Shown: positions 19,894-43,312 of the stretch, piece by piece
How the letters are laid out: the number at the start of each line of letters is the position of its first letter
Numbering within the stretch: the first letter of the stretch is position 1
From: Pagrus major
Lineage: Eukaryota; Chordata; Actinopteri; Spariformes; Sparidae
Assembly: GCF_040436345.1 (NCBI RefSeq)
Contig: NC_133223.1
Coordinates: 18,143,113-18,207,112, forward strand
DNA: 64,000 nt
Reading direction: 5' to 3'
Program-made: the position numbers and the translations under genes
The notes under the pieces: generated by a model
Databases searched by the model: none
Told to the model about the DNA's origin: nothing
Seen by the model: only the letters and a program-made list of their open reading frames with translations

Positions 19894-19985
19894 TTGAGTC
19901 AATTTTATTTATACAGTATACAACACCTTCCGTCCTAAGACCACACTTGTAGTAGAGGGAAAATAATGGAAGAAACCTCAGTAAG
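19894..19985 (-). repeat. Non-LTR retrotransposon-like 3' tail fragment
   Basis: Read on the minus strand it gives a 'tgaggtttcttcc' motif and ends in 'actgtataaataaaattgac', a tail layout shared by teleost L2/CR1-like LINE remnants. No coding sequence remains. Confidence 0.45.
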
Positions 19986-22900
19986 AGCCACGGCAACACA
20001 TCCTCATACCAAAAATGGCTGAATAGGTTGATTCTCTGCATTTCCCAAAACGACATGGAGGGCGTCCTGTAACAAACCAACAAAATCACAGAGTTCCTGC
20101 CCAAAAGGTTCGTCTTTATTGGTGAATTGGAAGTCATACACAGGACTGTTTTATTTTTCCTTTGTGTTTCGGGATTGTCAGAACTTGAGATCTGAACGTT
20201 TTTGCTCAATTCGTTCAAATCAAATCTTAAGGGAGTCTTGCCAAGTGTCAAGTATTTTTTTGTGCTGTAAGCCTGATTCAAGTTCTTTGCTGGAAAGTGA
20301 TGTAGGGGTTTACTTTTGTTGTGTACAATTCCACTGTGCAATTTTGAGGTTCTGTTACTTTACTTGAGTGTCTCCGATCAACCGTAACCTTCAGTCCGAA
20401 ATATGTCTGTAGAAAATGCTTTTTGCTCCTGTCTGATTGATGTTACTACTACATGTAACATTCATTTTCAAATAATATTTTATTGAAAACACGATATAAG
20501 CTCATGAAATATGACAGCCAAAACATCAAGATGTTGAAATGCATCAATAGCTCGACACTTTTAATGTGGTATTCTACATTTAAATTTAATTTTTCTGCTA
20601 CATAGGCCTTGTTTTTTTTTAGAATAAATACACCTTACGTTAGATTACCTTGAAGATGAGTAATGAGCCTCTTCGCCTGTAACTTCCTGTCACCATCTAT
20701 AACCCTTAAAAGAGCTGAGCAAGATCAGTGGTAACCTCAGCTTTATTTTAGAAGTTGTTTTCTATTCAGATCCAAGCTGCTCTTGATTTGATCGTATAAT
20801 CACGTCAGAGCAGAAACGAGAGCCAGGGACGTTGTGACAGAACAAAATGGTCTCTGTGATCAAACAGCGATAATAAGGGACATCATCAGTGCTATAAAGA
20901 ACATGGGCTGGAGGAGTAGATTAATGTATATGTAGCTGAATATCTCTGGAGAGCAGCGGATCTTATCAAATAATTTGAAATAAACTTGCTCAGCATTGTG
21001 ATTCTCTTCATCAATCATCAGCCAACCTGTCAGTCTGGAGCTCACCTTGATTTCATCTCTCTGCAGGCTCCGCTGGACCATACTTTAAACTTAAAATACG
21101 TATTTCAACAGAGGAGATCAGTCGCTGGTATGATATAGAGTGCCAAGAAGATTTTATTCTCAATTTTGTGATTCATATAATCACTGTAGACAATAATTTA
21201 CCCTCTGTCTACCCTCTGTCTATATTTAGCCTCACAAGACAGCACCAGGATGCATAACCCGGTGTTAGGAGCTCAGTGCCAGAAATGTTATTTGATGAGA
21301 ATATTTCACCCTTTCCCCTCATTCAGACAGGTTTATCCCTTTGATGACACCAAAATGTTGTTCTAGTGGAGCAATGGTGAACAACAATACAATTGTAGCT
21401 GCACTTTTACAAGACCATGCTCACCCCAGATTATCTGCACTATTCCTTTATGACGTTTCCATATTCTAAGAAAAAACAAGTTAGTAGTTTGAATTTCCAA
21501 AACTACATATTGTCCCTTTAACAGCTCATCATATACTTATAGGTCCTGATTAGCAAGGTAAAACAAAAGTTCACTGTCTTTTTTTTAATCATTTGAGATA
21601 TTTTGAATCTCTTGTTGTTGTTAAGACATACTAAGATATTACCATGTCTGATGTCTGATCTGCTTTGGAAATTATAATATCAATGTTTAGACATACATCT
21701 GAAGCTATTGCATATTTTAGATTGATTAGTCATTTGACAAAGAGTTAATTGTCAACTTATTAGATGATTTATGCCAATTTTCAAACAAAAATACTGACAA
21801 TTTAATGTATACAATACAATAATTTAATCCAACATCTCCGCTGTGAGCATTTGCCACTTTTTCCTGTCATTCATTCCAGTAAATTGATCTTTGGATGTTG
21901 GGCTGCTTGAAAAAAAAGCAATTCAAAGTCATCATCTTTGGTTCTGGAGAATTAGGATAGGGGCATTATTCATTATTTCAGATGTTTTATAAACCAAATA
22001 TTTGCCTTTTCTTGGGCATATATAGCAAATGCCACCAATTTGAAGGGCCCGCTGCAAATGGGGGGCCCTTCGGTGCAACCACCCTGTCTGCACTGTCTAT
22101 ATTTACGCCCCTGCCACTCAGGTTAGTAGGTGAATTAGTTAAGAGCAAGTCCTCACTGTTAGTGAGTTGGAAAGTTCTTATTATTCAAAGTTAGGGAGGG
22201 GAAACTTTTTGTTAATGACCTAATAGTTGGAGAATATAACAAGTGCTTTATAATGACTAAAGAAGAGCCAATATGCTACTAATATACATGCTAATAAGCC
22301 ATTAGTTGTTAAAAATTGTACCCTAATATAACCAAACAGTCATTAGTTGCAGCCCTAACACCAACACCCTTTAAAGTTAAACCTAAATCATTCATTGTTC
22401 CTTACTGAAGCAGATCTTCATATCTTTTATTTACTACCAGTGAGAAATATACTTTACACGATGACACTTGCTCCTTCAAGAAGCAGATAAATAAACTCTG
22501 TATTTCAGCAGAAGCTTGCTGACGCCTTAAAACTCTGCGATTACTGTTCTGGATAGCTCTCTCAGATTTATACTTCCTCAGTCCTCCAAGGAATTTACAA
22601 CTAACGCTGCAAAGCCACAGCCAAAGGGTTTTACACCAGAGAAGTGTGAGGAGGCGAGGAAAACATTAACAAAGAAGAGGCCAAAAGTTAAAACGTCTGT
22701 AATTTGATAAATATCTATCATGCTGCATTTTTTTACACAGTAAGCGAAGTCACAGCTGAAAAACATCATAAGCTGTTACTGTCAGGGTTAGTTGCTTAAT
22801 GTGGAGGTCATTTCTCGCAGGATGAAAGGGTTGTCGGATAAATTCATGCTCCTCGCTGACATAATGTAGTCTGTTCTGCTGGGACGACGAGATAAAATGC

Positions 22901-23279
22901 TAAATGAATTAGAAAAGCCTGTGTTAGGATGACAGAGCAGCAGAGGCAAACACCAACACAAGTAGTTATGGTGTCATTATTGTTTATCATTTTAATTTCA
23001 GCAATATCAGACACATGTTTTCTGTCCTGGATAGGAAGACAAAAATGTGCAACGTTAGTCCTCCTGCAGGAAACAGCAGCCCATGTTGAGATTACTTCCA
23101 TGTGCTGCTGGAGGTTGTTGTGTTCATTTAGCATGCATGATAGCAATCACCGCACGGAGACTTGGTTAGCTGCAGTGTAATTGCTCCTGGGCTCGTCATG
23201 CTTATTCCTTTAGAAAATGTCCAACAGAGACATTTACTAGCAGCCTTTCAACTTTAACAAGCGCCACATTAGCTTTACA

Positions 23280-23470
23280 CTCCCCAGTCATGGAGACAGG
23301 CAACTTACAGTCCCTGGACTATTAATCTCCTGCTTAAAATTTACTTTCTGCCAAGATTAATCAAGCTGCGGACACGCGAGTCAATAAGAGGAGGCTATTT
23401 AGATAAGTGTAACCCATTATAATTACTTTAGAAGTCAGGGGCCTTAAGGTGTCGCAATTGATTCTGTTAT
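23280..23470. promoter_or_regulatory. Candidate conserved non-coding element, gorasp2-gad1 interval
   Basis: A repeat-free stretch of balanced composition containing GATTAATC (Otx-type) and TTATAATTAC (homeodomain-type) motifs plus 'gagtcaataagaggaggcta'. It lies 3' of gad1 in a region otherwise full of repeats. Regulatory status is inferred from texture and motifs only. Confidence 0.25.
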
Positions 23471-23511
23471 CACAGTTTTTTAATGTCAGGCACTACTTGT
23501 TTGGCTTGAAT

Positions 23512-23632
23512 TTAAAGGGGCACTATGTAGTTGTGGAGAAGGAATCCAAACTCAGAATTGTAATATTAATATTAATGAGGTAATAACATTGATTAACATT
23601 TCCTCCTAAAAACTATAGAATGCACCTTTAAG
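23512..23632. repeat. Short internally deleted copy of the TTAAAGG-ended repeat
   Basis: Starts TTAAAGGGGCACTATGTAG, contains 'caaactcagaattgtaatat' and 'taatgaggtaat' as in the 36966 copy, and ends with 'aatgcacctttaa'. At about 120 bp with both ends present, it looks like a MITE derivative. Confidence 0.6.
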
Positions 23633-23821
23633 AAGAAAATGTTCAGACAGTGGAGCGGGAGAAAACATCATTATTGACTTTTAAATTGAACAACTACAAG
23701 AGCAAAGATGCTGCTTGTGTTGTTAGGTAAATAAGGCTGAACAGGTTAAAAAAAGAAATTGTTCTCAGGCCATAGAGCTGTGGTGAAGAGGAGGAGGGGG
23801 TGGGGAGCAGCCTGCAGTCAA

Positions 23822-23849
23822 TATCATCATCATCATCATCATCATCATT
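23822..23849. repeat. (ATC)n microsatellite
   Basis: About nine ATC units. It gives a polyhistidine run in a spurious open frame. Confidence 0.9.
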
Positions 23850-24155
23850 TCATTAGACTTGCCTTACACAATGGGAACGTCAGTATCTATCAGGAAGCTA
23901 ATGTGGCAGTGATTCCCAGGGGCGGGGGATATATTTGGCACGTCAGGAAAACCACAGACAAGATTCATGGATGTATAAGAAAGAGGAGTAACACAGCTGA
24001 GGAAGGAGAGACGGGTGAGAGAGAGGAAACTTTCCCTACCTCAAAAACGAAACACAAATACGATTAATGCACAAGGGGAAAAGTGCAACACAATGAGCCC
24101 ATTAAACTCGATGGCCTTTTGTTTCATTTGCAGTATTTTAATGGGTGTTGAATCC

Positions 24156-24158
<3 letters not shown>

Positions 24159-24219
<61 letters not shown>
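24159..24219. repeat. (GT)n microsatellite
   Basis: About 30 uninterrupted GT units. Open frames reading CVCV or HTHT over it are artefacts of the repeat. Confidence 0.95.
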
Positions 24220-24220
<1 letters not shown>

Positions 24221-24369
24221 CAGGTGTGAAATGGAGGGTGAACAGACTAGTGCAGAGACAGACATTAAGTGTTTCACAGTCTGGTGTTCAGAGCCGGCCC
24301 ACCCACCCGTCCACCCTCCCTCCAGAGACAGAAGATACTGCAAAAACAGAGCTGCTCCGGCACCTTATT

Positions 24370-24480
24370 ATTTTACTGGCCTCATCTCCTCTTGATCAAA
24401 GTTTAATTATGCTTGTAATTAGAATTGATGGAGATACTGATTGTGGATGAAAGTGATGAACCCCTTGATATACTACTAAA
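24370..24480. promoter_or_regulatory. Candidate enhancer with adjacent TCF and homeodomain motifs
   Basis: TTGATCAAAG (24392-24401, a strong TCF/LEF match) is followed within 25 bp by TTAATTAT (24403-24410) and TAATTAG (24416-24422). The cluster is compact and free of repeats. It could act on gad1 or sp5; function is inferred. Confidence 0.3.
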
Positions 24481-26690
24481 TATCAATTTTATAGCCTAAA
24501 TCATCCTTTTTATATCATTATACGCTTAACATTGATGCTTTTCTAAAACATTTTGCATTGAACTGAACAGACTGGCTGATATTTGTATGAACTGCTTGGA
24601 TTAGTGGTTATGTTTCCTTCTTTGGGTGTTCATTCATTCATGTCTTGTGACAAACTAAAAGCCTGGTTTCATCTGCATTCAATCATTTCAAGATTCTCCA
24701 ACACCTGCTTCCAAATTAGCCATGTCATTACGCTTTGGCACGTTTAACCTTCAATGCCGTCCTCAGAGCAGAAAACAAAATCACTCTCCCTTTAGATGTG
24801 GCAAGAAGTCAAGGGTTATTATTTCTATTACCCCATTATATGAGTAGTTATTCCTTTAATCCTCTGTTCCCTGTAACTTTACAAAGCAGCCAGTGACACC
24901 GGGTCTGTAATGATTGCTGCACTGAAGCATGAAACAAAGAGGCAGCAGCGTCTGCCCGGTGGAGGATGGGAAGGAGAGTCACTGAGACAGCCCAGTCCCT
25001 CCACGGCTGTGTGTCGAAATAAAACGCAGCCAGGCAGAGCCTCGAAATGGGCGCCTCGGAAAAAAAAAAAAAATAGTTTAAGAGAGCACAGTCTAATGCG
25101 TTTTATGATAAATATCTTAAAAGTGTGAGTAATGAGAGGAGTGAAGGAATTGGCAGGGGTGTGCTCATGAAATCTCAGCTGTGAGATGATCAGCCAATAA
25201 AAAAAAAATCCCTCCAGGGTGATTAATCTGACCAATGGCTGGTGACAGCCAGGTGGATTGAAAAGACGGACGAGGAAAAAGAAAAGGGTAAAAAGAGAGA
25301 AAGGTAAAACGGGCATATTTATACAAACTTGTGTTTTAGCGTAGAGTTTTATGTATTCTACATTGTGATTTTTTTCTCTATATATTTACCCTTGTTTTGG
25401 CATATATTTGTCTGAAGATGGTCACCAATGCAGAGACAGTTTTCTCCTATGTTGTGATGGTCAACTTCTCAACACCTTGATGCACTCAAACTGTCTTGGC
25501 AATGACTGATGAACAGCCAAGGTCGGAGACTGAGCGTCTTTTAATCTTAATGCTCTGTTTGGGGTCCCTGAGACGCCGGGCTTTCGTTACCAGCTCAAAA
25601 AACAGACTTATCAGCTTTATACAGATTCATATTGCTGCCACCCCAGAAAAAGAAATATGGATCAGAACATGTTCATGCACATTAAAAGTTTATTGTTACA
25701 ACAAGATAATTTCATGTTATAATGAAATACAAACTTACACTATAGCGAGAAACTTATCTTGTAATAACAATATACGTGAAACATTTCAAGTTGTAACATG
25801 ATATTTTCACATTATAACGTGATATTTTAACGTAATATTTTAAACATGTTAAAATATAGTTACAATACAATTTTTAGATGCAGCACTACCCCTCCTAAAT
25901 CCCAGTTACTATAAGTAGTCTTCTTGGACCCGAAGTACCAACACCATATAGGAAGTCATATTTCTTTCTCTATGAAGGACTTTTTGGCAAGCGGAAGGTG
26001 TATTATTTGTTCATGCATAGCTCATATAATATTTAAAACTTGACATAACACTTCAATACTTTCCTATCTATTGGGTTTTAACTAGTTCAAAAGAAAAGGA
26101 GAAATGTTTGAGGGACTGAGCCAACTAAACACGAGTTAAATGCACCGTATGTCATTTCTGCCACTAGGGGTCTCTCGATCAAACCAGTGAAAACCAAAGA
26201 TGAAGTTTGATGATACCGTAGTAGTGTAGTGTGGTATCATGGAAGCTGTTGCCTTCATTGTTAAACAACCACCAGTGCTGATCAAAATCTGACGTGACTC
26301 AGGCAGAAATGTTCCCGGACAAGGTCATTATTTAAGTTTTATTTGCGTTATGGTGAGTCAAGTTTGCCGACTTCCTTCCACACTCTTACGTATCATCTGA
26401 AGTTTCTCCAGAAGTTACAGCAACAGGCTAGAAATTAAACGCAGCTACCCAAAATTAAAATCTGAATTTTTCTGGGTTTGAACATTGTTAGGAACATTTG
26501 CAATAGTGTTAGCACTCAAAGCCACAAAATATAAAACAAAGGTCTTCTCATGTTCGGACATCTTAATGCTATCTAATATCTTTAAGGAAAGTTCTCTCCA
26601 GTGTTGTTCGCCTCATATATTTATTTGTTAAGTTCAAATGTCCTTTTACAAACTGCAAAAAACTTGTGCACACAGATGTTCTACAGCTCA

Positions 26691-28659
26691 TGTCTTTATT
26701 AGTGCTGTGGATACAACAGTAATACTCTGCAAATGATGGCATGAAGATAAAGTGCCTACATTGAATTCAAACGGGCGTTTTATCCCACTAATTCAGGAAT
26801 GTACAACTGTTCAATAAATCTTATTACAGTAGCAAACGCTGTGCATTTCATTATTTAAGCAAAAGTCTTAATGATAAATAATCCCTTTTCTCACATTGGT
26901 TTTCTCAACATAAACTTGTGCCTATAAGCGTGTTAAGACAAACGAAATTTTGCATATTATAGTTTTACTCCACTTAACACGTTATAACAGACAATCATGT
27001 GTCCATAGAATAAAAGCTGCCCCATGATCATGGTTTAGCATTGTGCTTTTTGTCATGAACAAAGCACCAGCAGCCATAGCCAACATTCAGTCAGTGAATC
27101 ACAATGACATTGCACAGTTACACAACATAGATTGCACGAAAGTTAAGGGCGGAAAGTTAAGTATTCTTATATAAATCCATCCATGAGGGAAAACAAGGGC
27201 CATGTACATACAGTAAATGTAACTCAACCCTTCTTTGGTTCACAAATACACTAAAAGACTTCAATGTTAATCAAAACATTGTGATATTATACAAACAGGA
27301 AGGAGGATACATTACAAATGGAACAGAAGAGCATAGAACCTATTCACAATTATAATCTCTGGATATAAATAAAGTGGTTCATCTATTACATACTATACCA
27401 TGTGGTCGATTTACATATAGGATATTCTCACTGTAAAACTAGGACACATTTGGCACAAAGGCAATGTGACGATACTATACACAATCTACACAAAAATCTC
27501 TAAAAACACAGCAATCAAGTGACAATGACTGTGTTATATATTTCCACCTATGTAATATCAAAGGGAGATAACAGCTAGGGTACAATGTGGCGGTGCATCT
27601 GGCTTGATAATTACATAGACAACATGGAGCACCAACAGTCAGTACATCGTATACATATATATTTTACATGAATACTGTTTATGTCAATGTGATAAGTTTC
27701 CCTATATTGTGCTCTGTTGCTTGTGAAAAAATATTTTGATCTAATTCTGTTTTTAATACTGATCTTCATATAATACAGCAGTAAAATTACATTTTTTATA
27801 GCTGCTTTAGAGAATCATTCAAGAGCTCAAATATTCTTGCATGAAAAGTAACTCATCAGGTTAACTGTAGCAAGAATATCAGAGTGCTTTTGCAATTTTC
27901 TCTCTTTTTTACTCAGATAACCTTGTGTGCAAACATTGTGAATATATGTCATCGCTGCTAAACAGAGAAGAGACAGAGGCGAGACACACATGGCATATTA
28001 TTTCTTGTGCATTGCCAAAGAAGACCTGTAAGCAAAAAATTTAAATGTCTTTATGAGACAAAAGAGACATGACACCAAGCTCAAGGCTCTCAAGAATCGG
28101 AAAAGGACGATATTTTTCAGGAGAAAAATGATGTAAAGGAGACATATAATGCTTTATTCATTGTTTTTATGTTTTTGTGCACGTAAAATATCTTGAAAGT
28201 TAAAAAGTCAAAGTCCACACCAGCAGAAGCTCCTCTCTCCCACAGAAAACACTGCTCCTGAAACGCCTCGTCAATAGTCCCGCCTTTAATTCTGTGACTT
28301 TGTGACATCACACTACGTCAAAGAGTCACTTATTTGCATAATTTATGCCTAGCGGCTAGTTTGGCGCATAAGAATAGAATTAGCACAGCTGCTCTGTTGT
28401 TGTTAGCAGTTCTGGTTCAGGCGTGTGTGTGGGGACCAATCAGAGCAGACTGGGTATTCAGGAGGGGGGGTGTTCAATAGACAGCAGCTAAAACAGAGTG
28501 TTTCAGACAGAGGGGGAATACAATGCTGCAGTACTGGACAGTTTGAGAAAACTGATGTGGTTTTTGAGCATTAGAGAATGTAAACCTATTCTAGTAGTAA
28601 CCCAAAATAAAACTGTGAACCTGAAAATGAGCAGAATATGTCTCCTTTAACCGTGGCTT
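26691..28659 (-). other. gad1: Candidate gad1 3' untranslated region
   Basis: Downstream of the gad1 stop the minus strand first crosses a MITE (28134-28648), then about 1.4 kb of AT-rich, repeat-poor sequence ending near a canonical AATAAA (TTTATT on + at 26695-26700). If that signal is used, the UTR is about 1.97 kb. Its length is inferred; an earlier cleavage site cannot be excluded. Confidence 0.4.
28134..28648. mobile_element. MITE with AAAGGAGACATAT ends, directly after gad1 stop codon
   Basis: The left end AAAGGAGACATAT (from 28136) and right end ATATGTCTCCTTT (to 28648) are exact inverted repeats of 13 bp flanked by TAA. It is about 515 bp with no transposase. The interior includes 'ctgaaaatgagcagaatatg' and 'accaatcagagcagactggg', typical of a very abundant teleost family. 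It ends 11 bp from the gad1 stop codon, so it should be transcribed as the start of the 3' UTR. Confidence 0.75.
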
Positions 28660-40385
<11,726 letters not shown>

Positions 40386-42300
40386 CACTCCAGAGACCCT
40401 GTGCCAAAGTCCTCACCTCAAAAAGCCTCGGCACTTTTTTCTTCCTCTCCTCCCTTTAATGCCCCCCCTCACCAAAAATAAATAAATATATATATCTGTC
40501 TATGAAAGATGAAAAGTGAGGCAGGGAAGCAGCGATTTCAATACGAGATGCTCAGAGACCTGTGGGCGACAAGGGCACAGACTGTCTCACAAGTTTGGAC
40601 TCAATTAGTCGAATCAGAAAGAAAAATCGGTCATAAATAGATGATTTAAAATCCTCCAGTGCACTTTCTTTTTAAAAACATTTTTAAAAAACATTTAAGA
40701 AGCACTGATCCAGCTCACACAGCTTCATGTTCATCATCATACACATCACATCCAGAATTTCTCTATCCAAGGTTGGAGAAAACTCTGTCACATCACCAGA
40801 ACTGGCCCACAAATTCAACACATGTGCAAAAAATACAAAAAATGTATGCGTAAAAATTGCGTAAAAAGAGGTATAATTTAAATTCTGCCAAATGCACCGT
40901 ACAACACGGCCTACAGGTCATCATCAGCCTGCTTCTGGCTTCACAAACTTGCCTGACAAACATCAGCTCAAGGTGATTCTTGCCTTGCTGGCCGTGATGC
41001 GGGTCCACACACAGAAAGGACGACGCACACTCCTGTGTGTCTCTCATTTAAAGGCTAAATGAGGATTTCATTTAGCAGAATTCAACCTGAGCAACATATT
41101 CCTACACACATGCAATCCTTAACCAAAGCGGAGCCCCATTACGCCACTCAAACCTTGTATTTATCAGGGAGCAAACCTTATAAAACACCTGTTAGAGCCC
41201 CTCCAACGACGATAAAGAAGAGTTAGGTTGGTTTAGTTTCTCACACGTGCATCCTAATGAAGCCACTCACCGTGATGATGTGTGTCCAGGTGAACAGGTG
41301 CAGTCCAAAGACAGGAGAAAAAGAAGAAAGTGAATTTAGCACCAAATTAAGTCCTGCTGCGCTCTTTGGTTCACTCCAAGAAGGAAAAAGAAGAAGAAGA
41401 GAGCAGAGCTGAGCCTCTCCCCTATAGATCCCCACACAAGGTGACCTTGCTTTTGTTGAAGTGGGCTTGATTTGCTGATATTTAAAGCGAGCCTTGTCTG
41501 TTTATTGTCATTGCGCACACGGATGAGTCACGGAGAGTGTGCACTACCTCCACCGGTGGCTGCTGCATGTCTGTGGAGCTGCTGCCTGCTGACAGCTTTC
41601 AGCACACTGAGCGGTGAAAGTGGGACTTTTTGTTTTTTTTAAAAAACACATAAGAAGTCGCACTGATTGTCCCCGGATCTTTCTGTTATAGCTGAGGTTT
41701 GAATCCACCAACATTGACTTGAAGTTTGATGCTGTGAGCAACACATTACGTGAGGAGGGATCAGGATCGAAGAGGAGGAGGAGGAGGAGGAGGAGGAGGG
41801 AGAGATCGCTGGGGTTTTTTTTGTTCTTGTGGAAAAAAACAAGTGAAGAAAACAGCACAATCACGAGCCTAAACACTCCTTTAATTGCTTTTATTTATTT
41901 ATCCCTCCCCCTCCATTCCCATTAGAGATTTTGCCATTTTCACTCACACCAATAAAAGCTTCTTCGCCTCATCTCAACCCTTCACGTCCTTTAATCCAGA
42001 GTTTGCACCTGTCGCAAGCATCCCATTTCACCCACTTTTTGTGCAGACAGGATGCTGGTTGAATGGTGAAGATGTAACCTGCGACATCATGGCACACCGG
42101 GAGGACGAGAAACGCCAAATCCACAAGGTGGCAGTGAGAAACCAAGAATGAGTCCTGCAGGAGCAGACAGAGCACAAATGGGCCAGTCCAGAAATACCTC
42201 ATGAGGCTAATTATAAACCGAGTCATTAATGTGGGACAGGTCTCCGTCATGCGTGAACACAGGGACAAATGAGCCAATCACATCCAATCACACAGAAGTC
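40386..42300 (-). other. gad1 5' flank and probable promoter region
   Basis: Upstream of the gad1 ATG. Mixed composition, with an AGG trinucleotide run at 41771-41799, several CpG dinucleotides near 40300-40400, and a CCTATAGATC segment near 41420. Vertebrate Gad1 genes usually have a non-coding first exon, but I could not place one or a transcription start. No reading frame here is supported as coding. Confidence 0.35.
41771..41799. repeat. (AGG)n microsatellite
   Basis: About nine AGG units, giving RRRR or SSSS runs in spurious frames on either strand. Confidence 0.9.
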
Positions 42301-42602
42301 TCTGTTGTGACACTGTTCATATAAAACACAAACCTGTACATTACATATAGAGATATATTGGATAAGGAGTCCATCTGCGCTTCAGCCCCACCTCAGTTTC
42401 CTGGTTCCTCCCTCTTTGGACCCCAGAACTGCTGTGTGTCAGTCACAATTTCACTAAACATATTTATTTAGGTAGAGGCACGCCTTAAGCACAATGTTGA
42501 ATGATAGAAATAAGTAATATAGGTTAGACGTTGAGCAACCTTTACATGATAGGAACTAAAATCCAGATTCTTAAAGGATAGGCTCACATTTTTATCTTTT
42601 TA

Positions 42603-42990
42603 TATCTGAACCAGGGCCGTCACAATATCACATCTTCACTTCACGATAACGATATTATCACGATATCTTTATATCGATATCTAAAAAATGCTAGCAATCA
42701 AATCCATCTTTAACTTTGTGTACTCTGTGTTTTTTCTCTTTTTTGGCAAATGAATTACACTCAATATACAAGTGTAGGGGGGTGGAGAGAGTCTGTAACC
42801 ATAACTGTTTAAAAAAAAGGTGTACAGGAAGAAAGATCAACTCAATAACTAGTGAAAAGGCAACCAGATGAACTCATGAACGAAAGATGCACAAGGCCGA
42901 ATGTCTTTGCTGGATTATTCGCATGATGTTATGAGTATTATCAACACAATATCAATATTTCACTTTTAAATATCACATCTGTACACGTTC
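42603..42990 (+). repeat. Dispersed repeat with GATATC-rich ends, copy 1
   Basis: Contains 'gatattatcacgatatcttt', 'gaattacactcaatatacaa' and 'gagagtctgtaaccataact'. The same ordered blocks occur about 21 kb away at 63440-63770 in the same orientation. Confidence 0.65.
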
Positions 42991-43004
42991 GGATATCTAT
43001 CTTG

Positions 43005-43312
43005 TGAGGCCTGTCCTCCTCCAGGTCACCGAGGAGGTCGTGTGGCTCGGGCACCACATGGTGACATCTCGGCCTGCTCAATCGTCCTCCTGGATCCACT
43101 TTCGTCACATATATTATGATCTACTTGTACTTGTATCTTACTCTACTTGTAAGATATCTTGTCATTGTGATCTGTTCATGTATTGCATGTCCGACATCCT
43201 AGGAGAGGAGTCCCTCCTCTGTGGCTCTTCCTGAGGTTTCTACTACTGTTTTTCAATGTGCTTTGCGATATCAGGCTATATTAATAAAACTGACCTGACT
43301 TGACTTTTTCAA
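43005..43312 (+). repeat. Non-LTR retrotransposon-like 3' end
   Basis: Contains 'cttcctgaggtttctactac', 'caatgtgctttgcgatatca' and 'ggctatattaataaaactga' followed by short TGACT-like tail repeats, the layout of teleost LINE 3' ends. No reverse-transcriptase frame remains. Confidence 0.55.

Larger units (their letters stand above)
18983..26690. other. gorasp2 - gad1 intergenic region
   Basis: About 7.7 kb without a supported gene. It holds the gorasp2 5' flank (no TATA box obvious), repeat copies at 19264, 19894 and 23512, microsatellites at 19856, 23822 and 24159, and two motif-rich stretches at 23280-23470 and 24370-24480 listed separately. A 204-residue minus-strand open frame at 19727-20341 crosses a CA repeat and resembles nothing known to me. 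Confidence 0.6.

Noticed and set aside
19727-20341. 204-residue minus-strand frame
   Set aside because: Crosses a CA microsatellite and a retrotransposon tail, has low-complexity stretches and no recognisable domain; no supporting splice or promoter context.
24041-24450. Frames with long VCVC or HTHT runs
   Set aside because: Products of the (GT)n microsatellite at 24159-24219.
24879-25316. 145-residue minus-strand frame
   Set aside because: Poly-F run from an A-tract and no family resemblance; intergenic.
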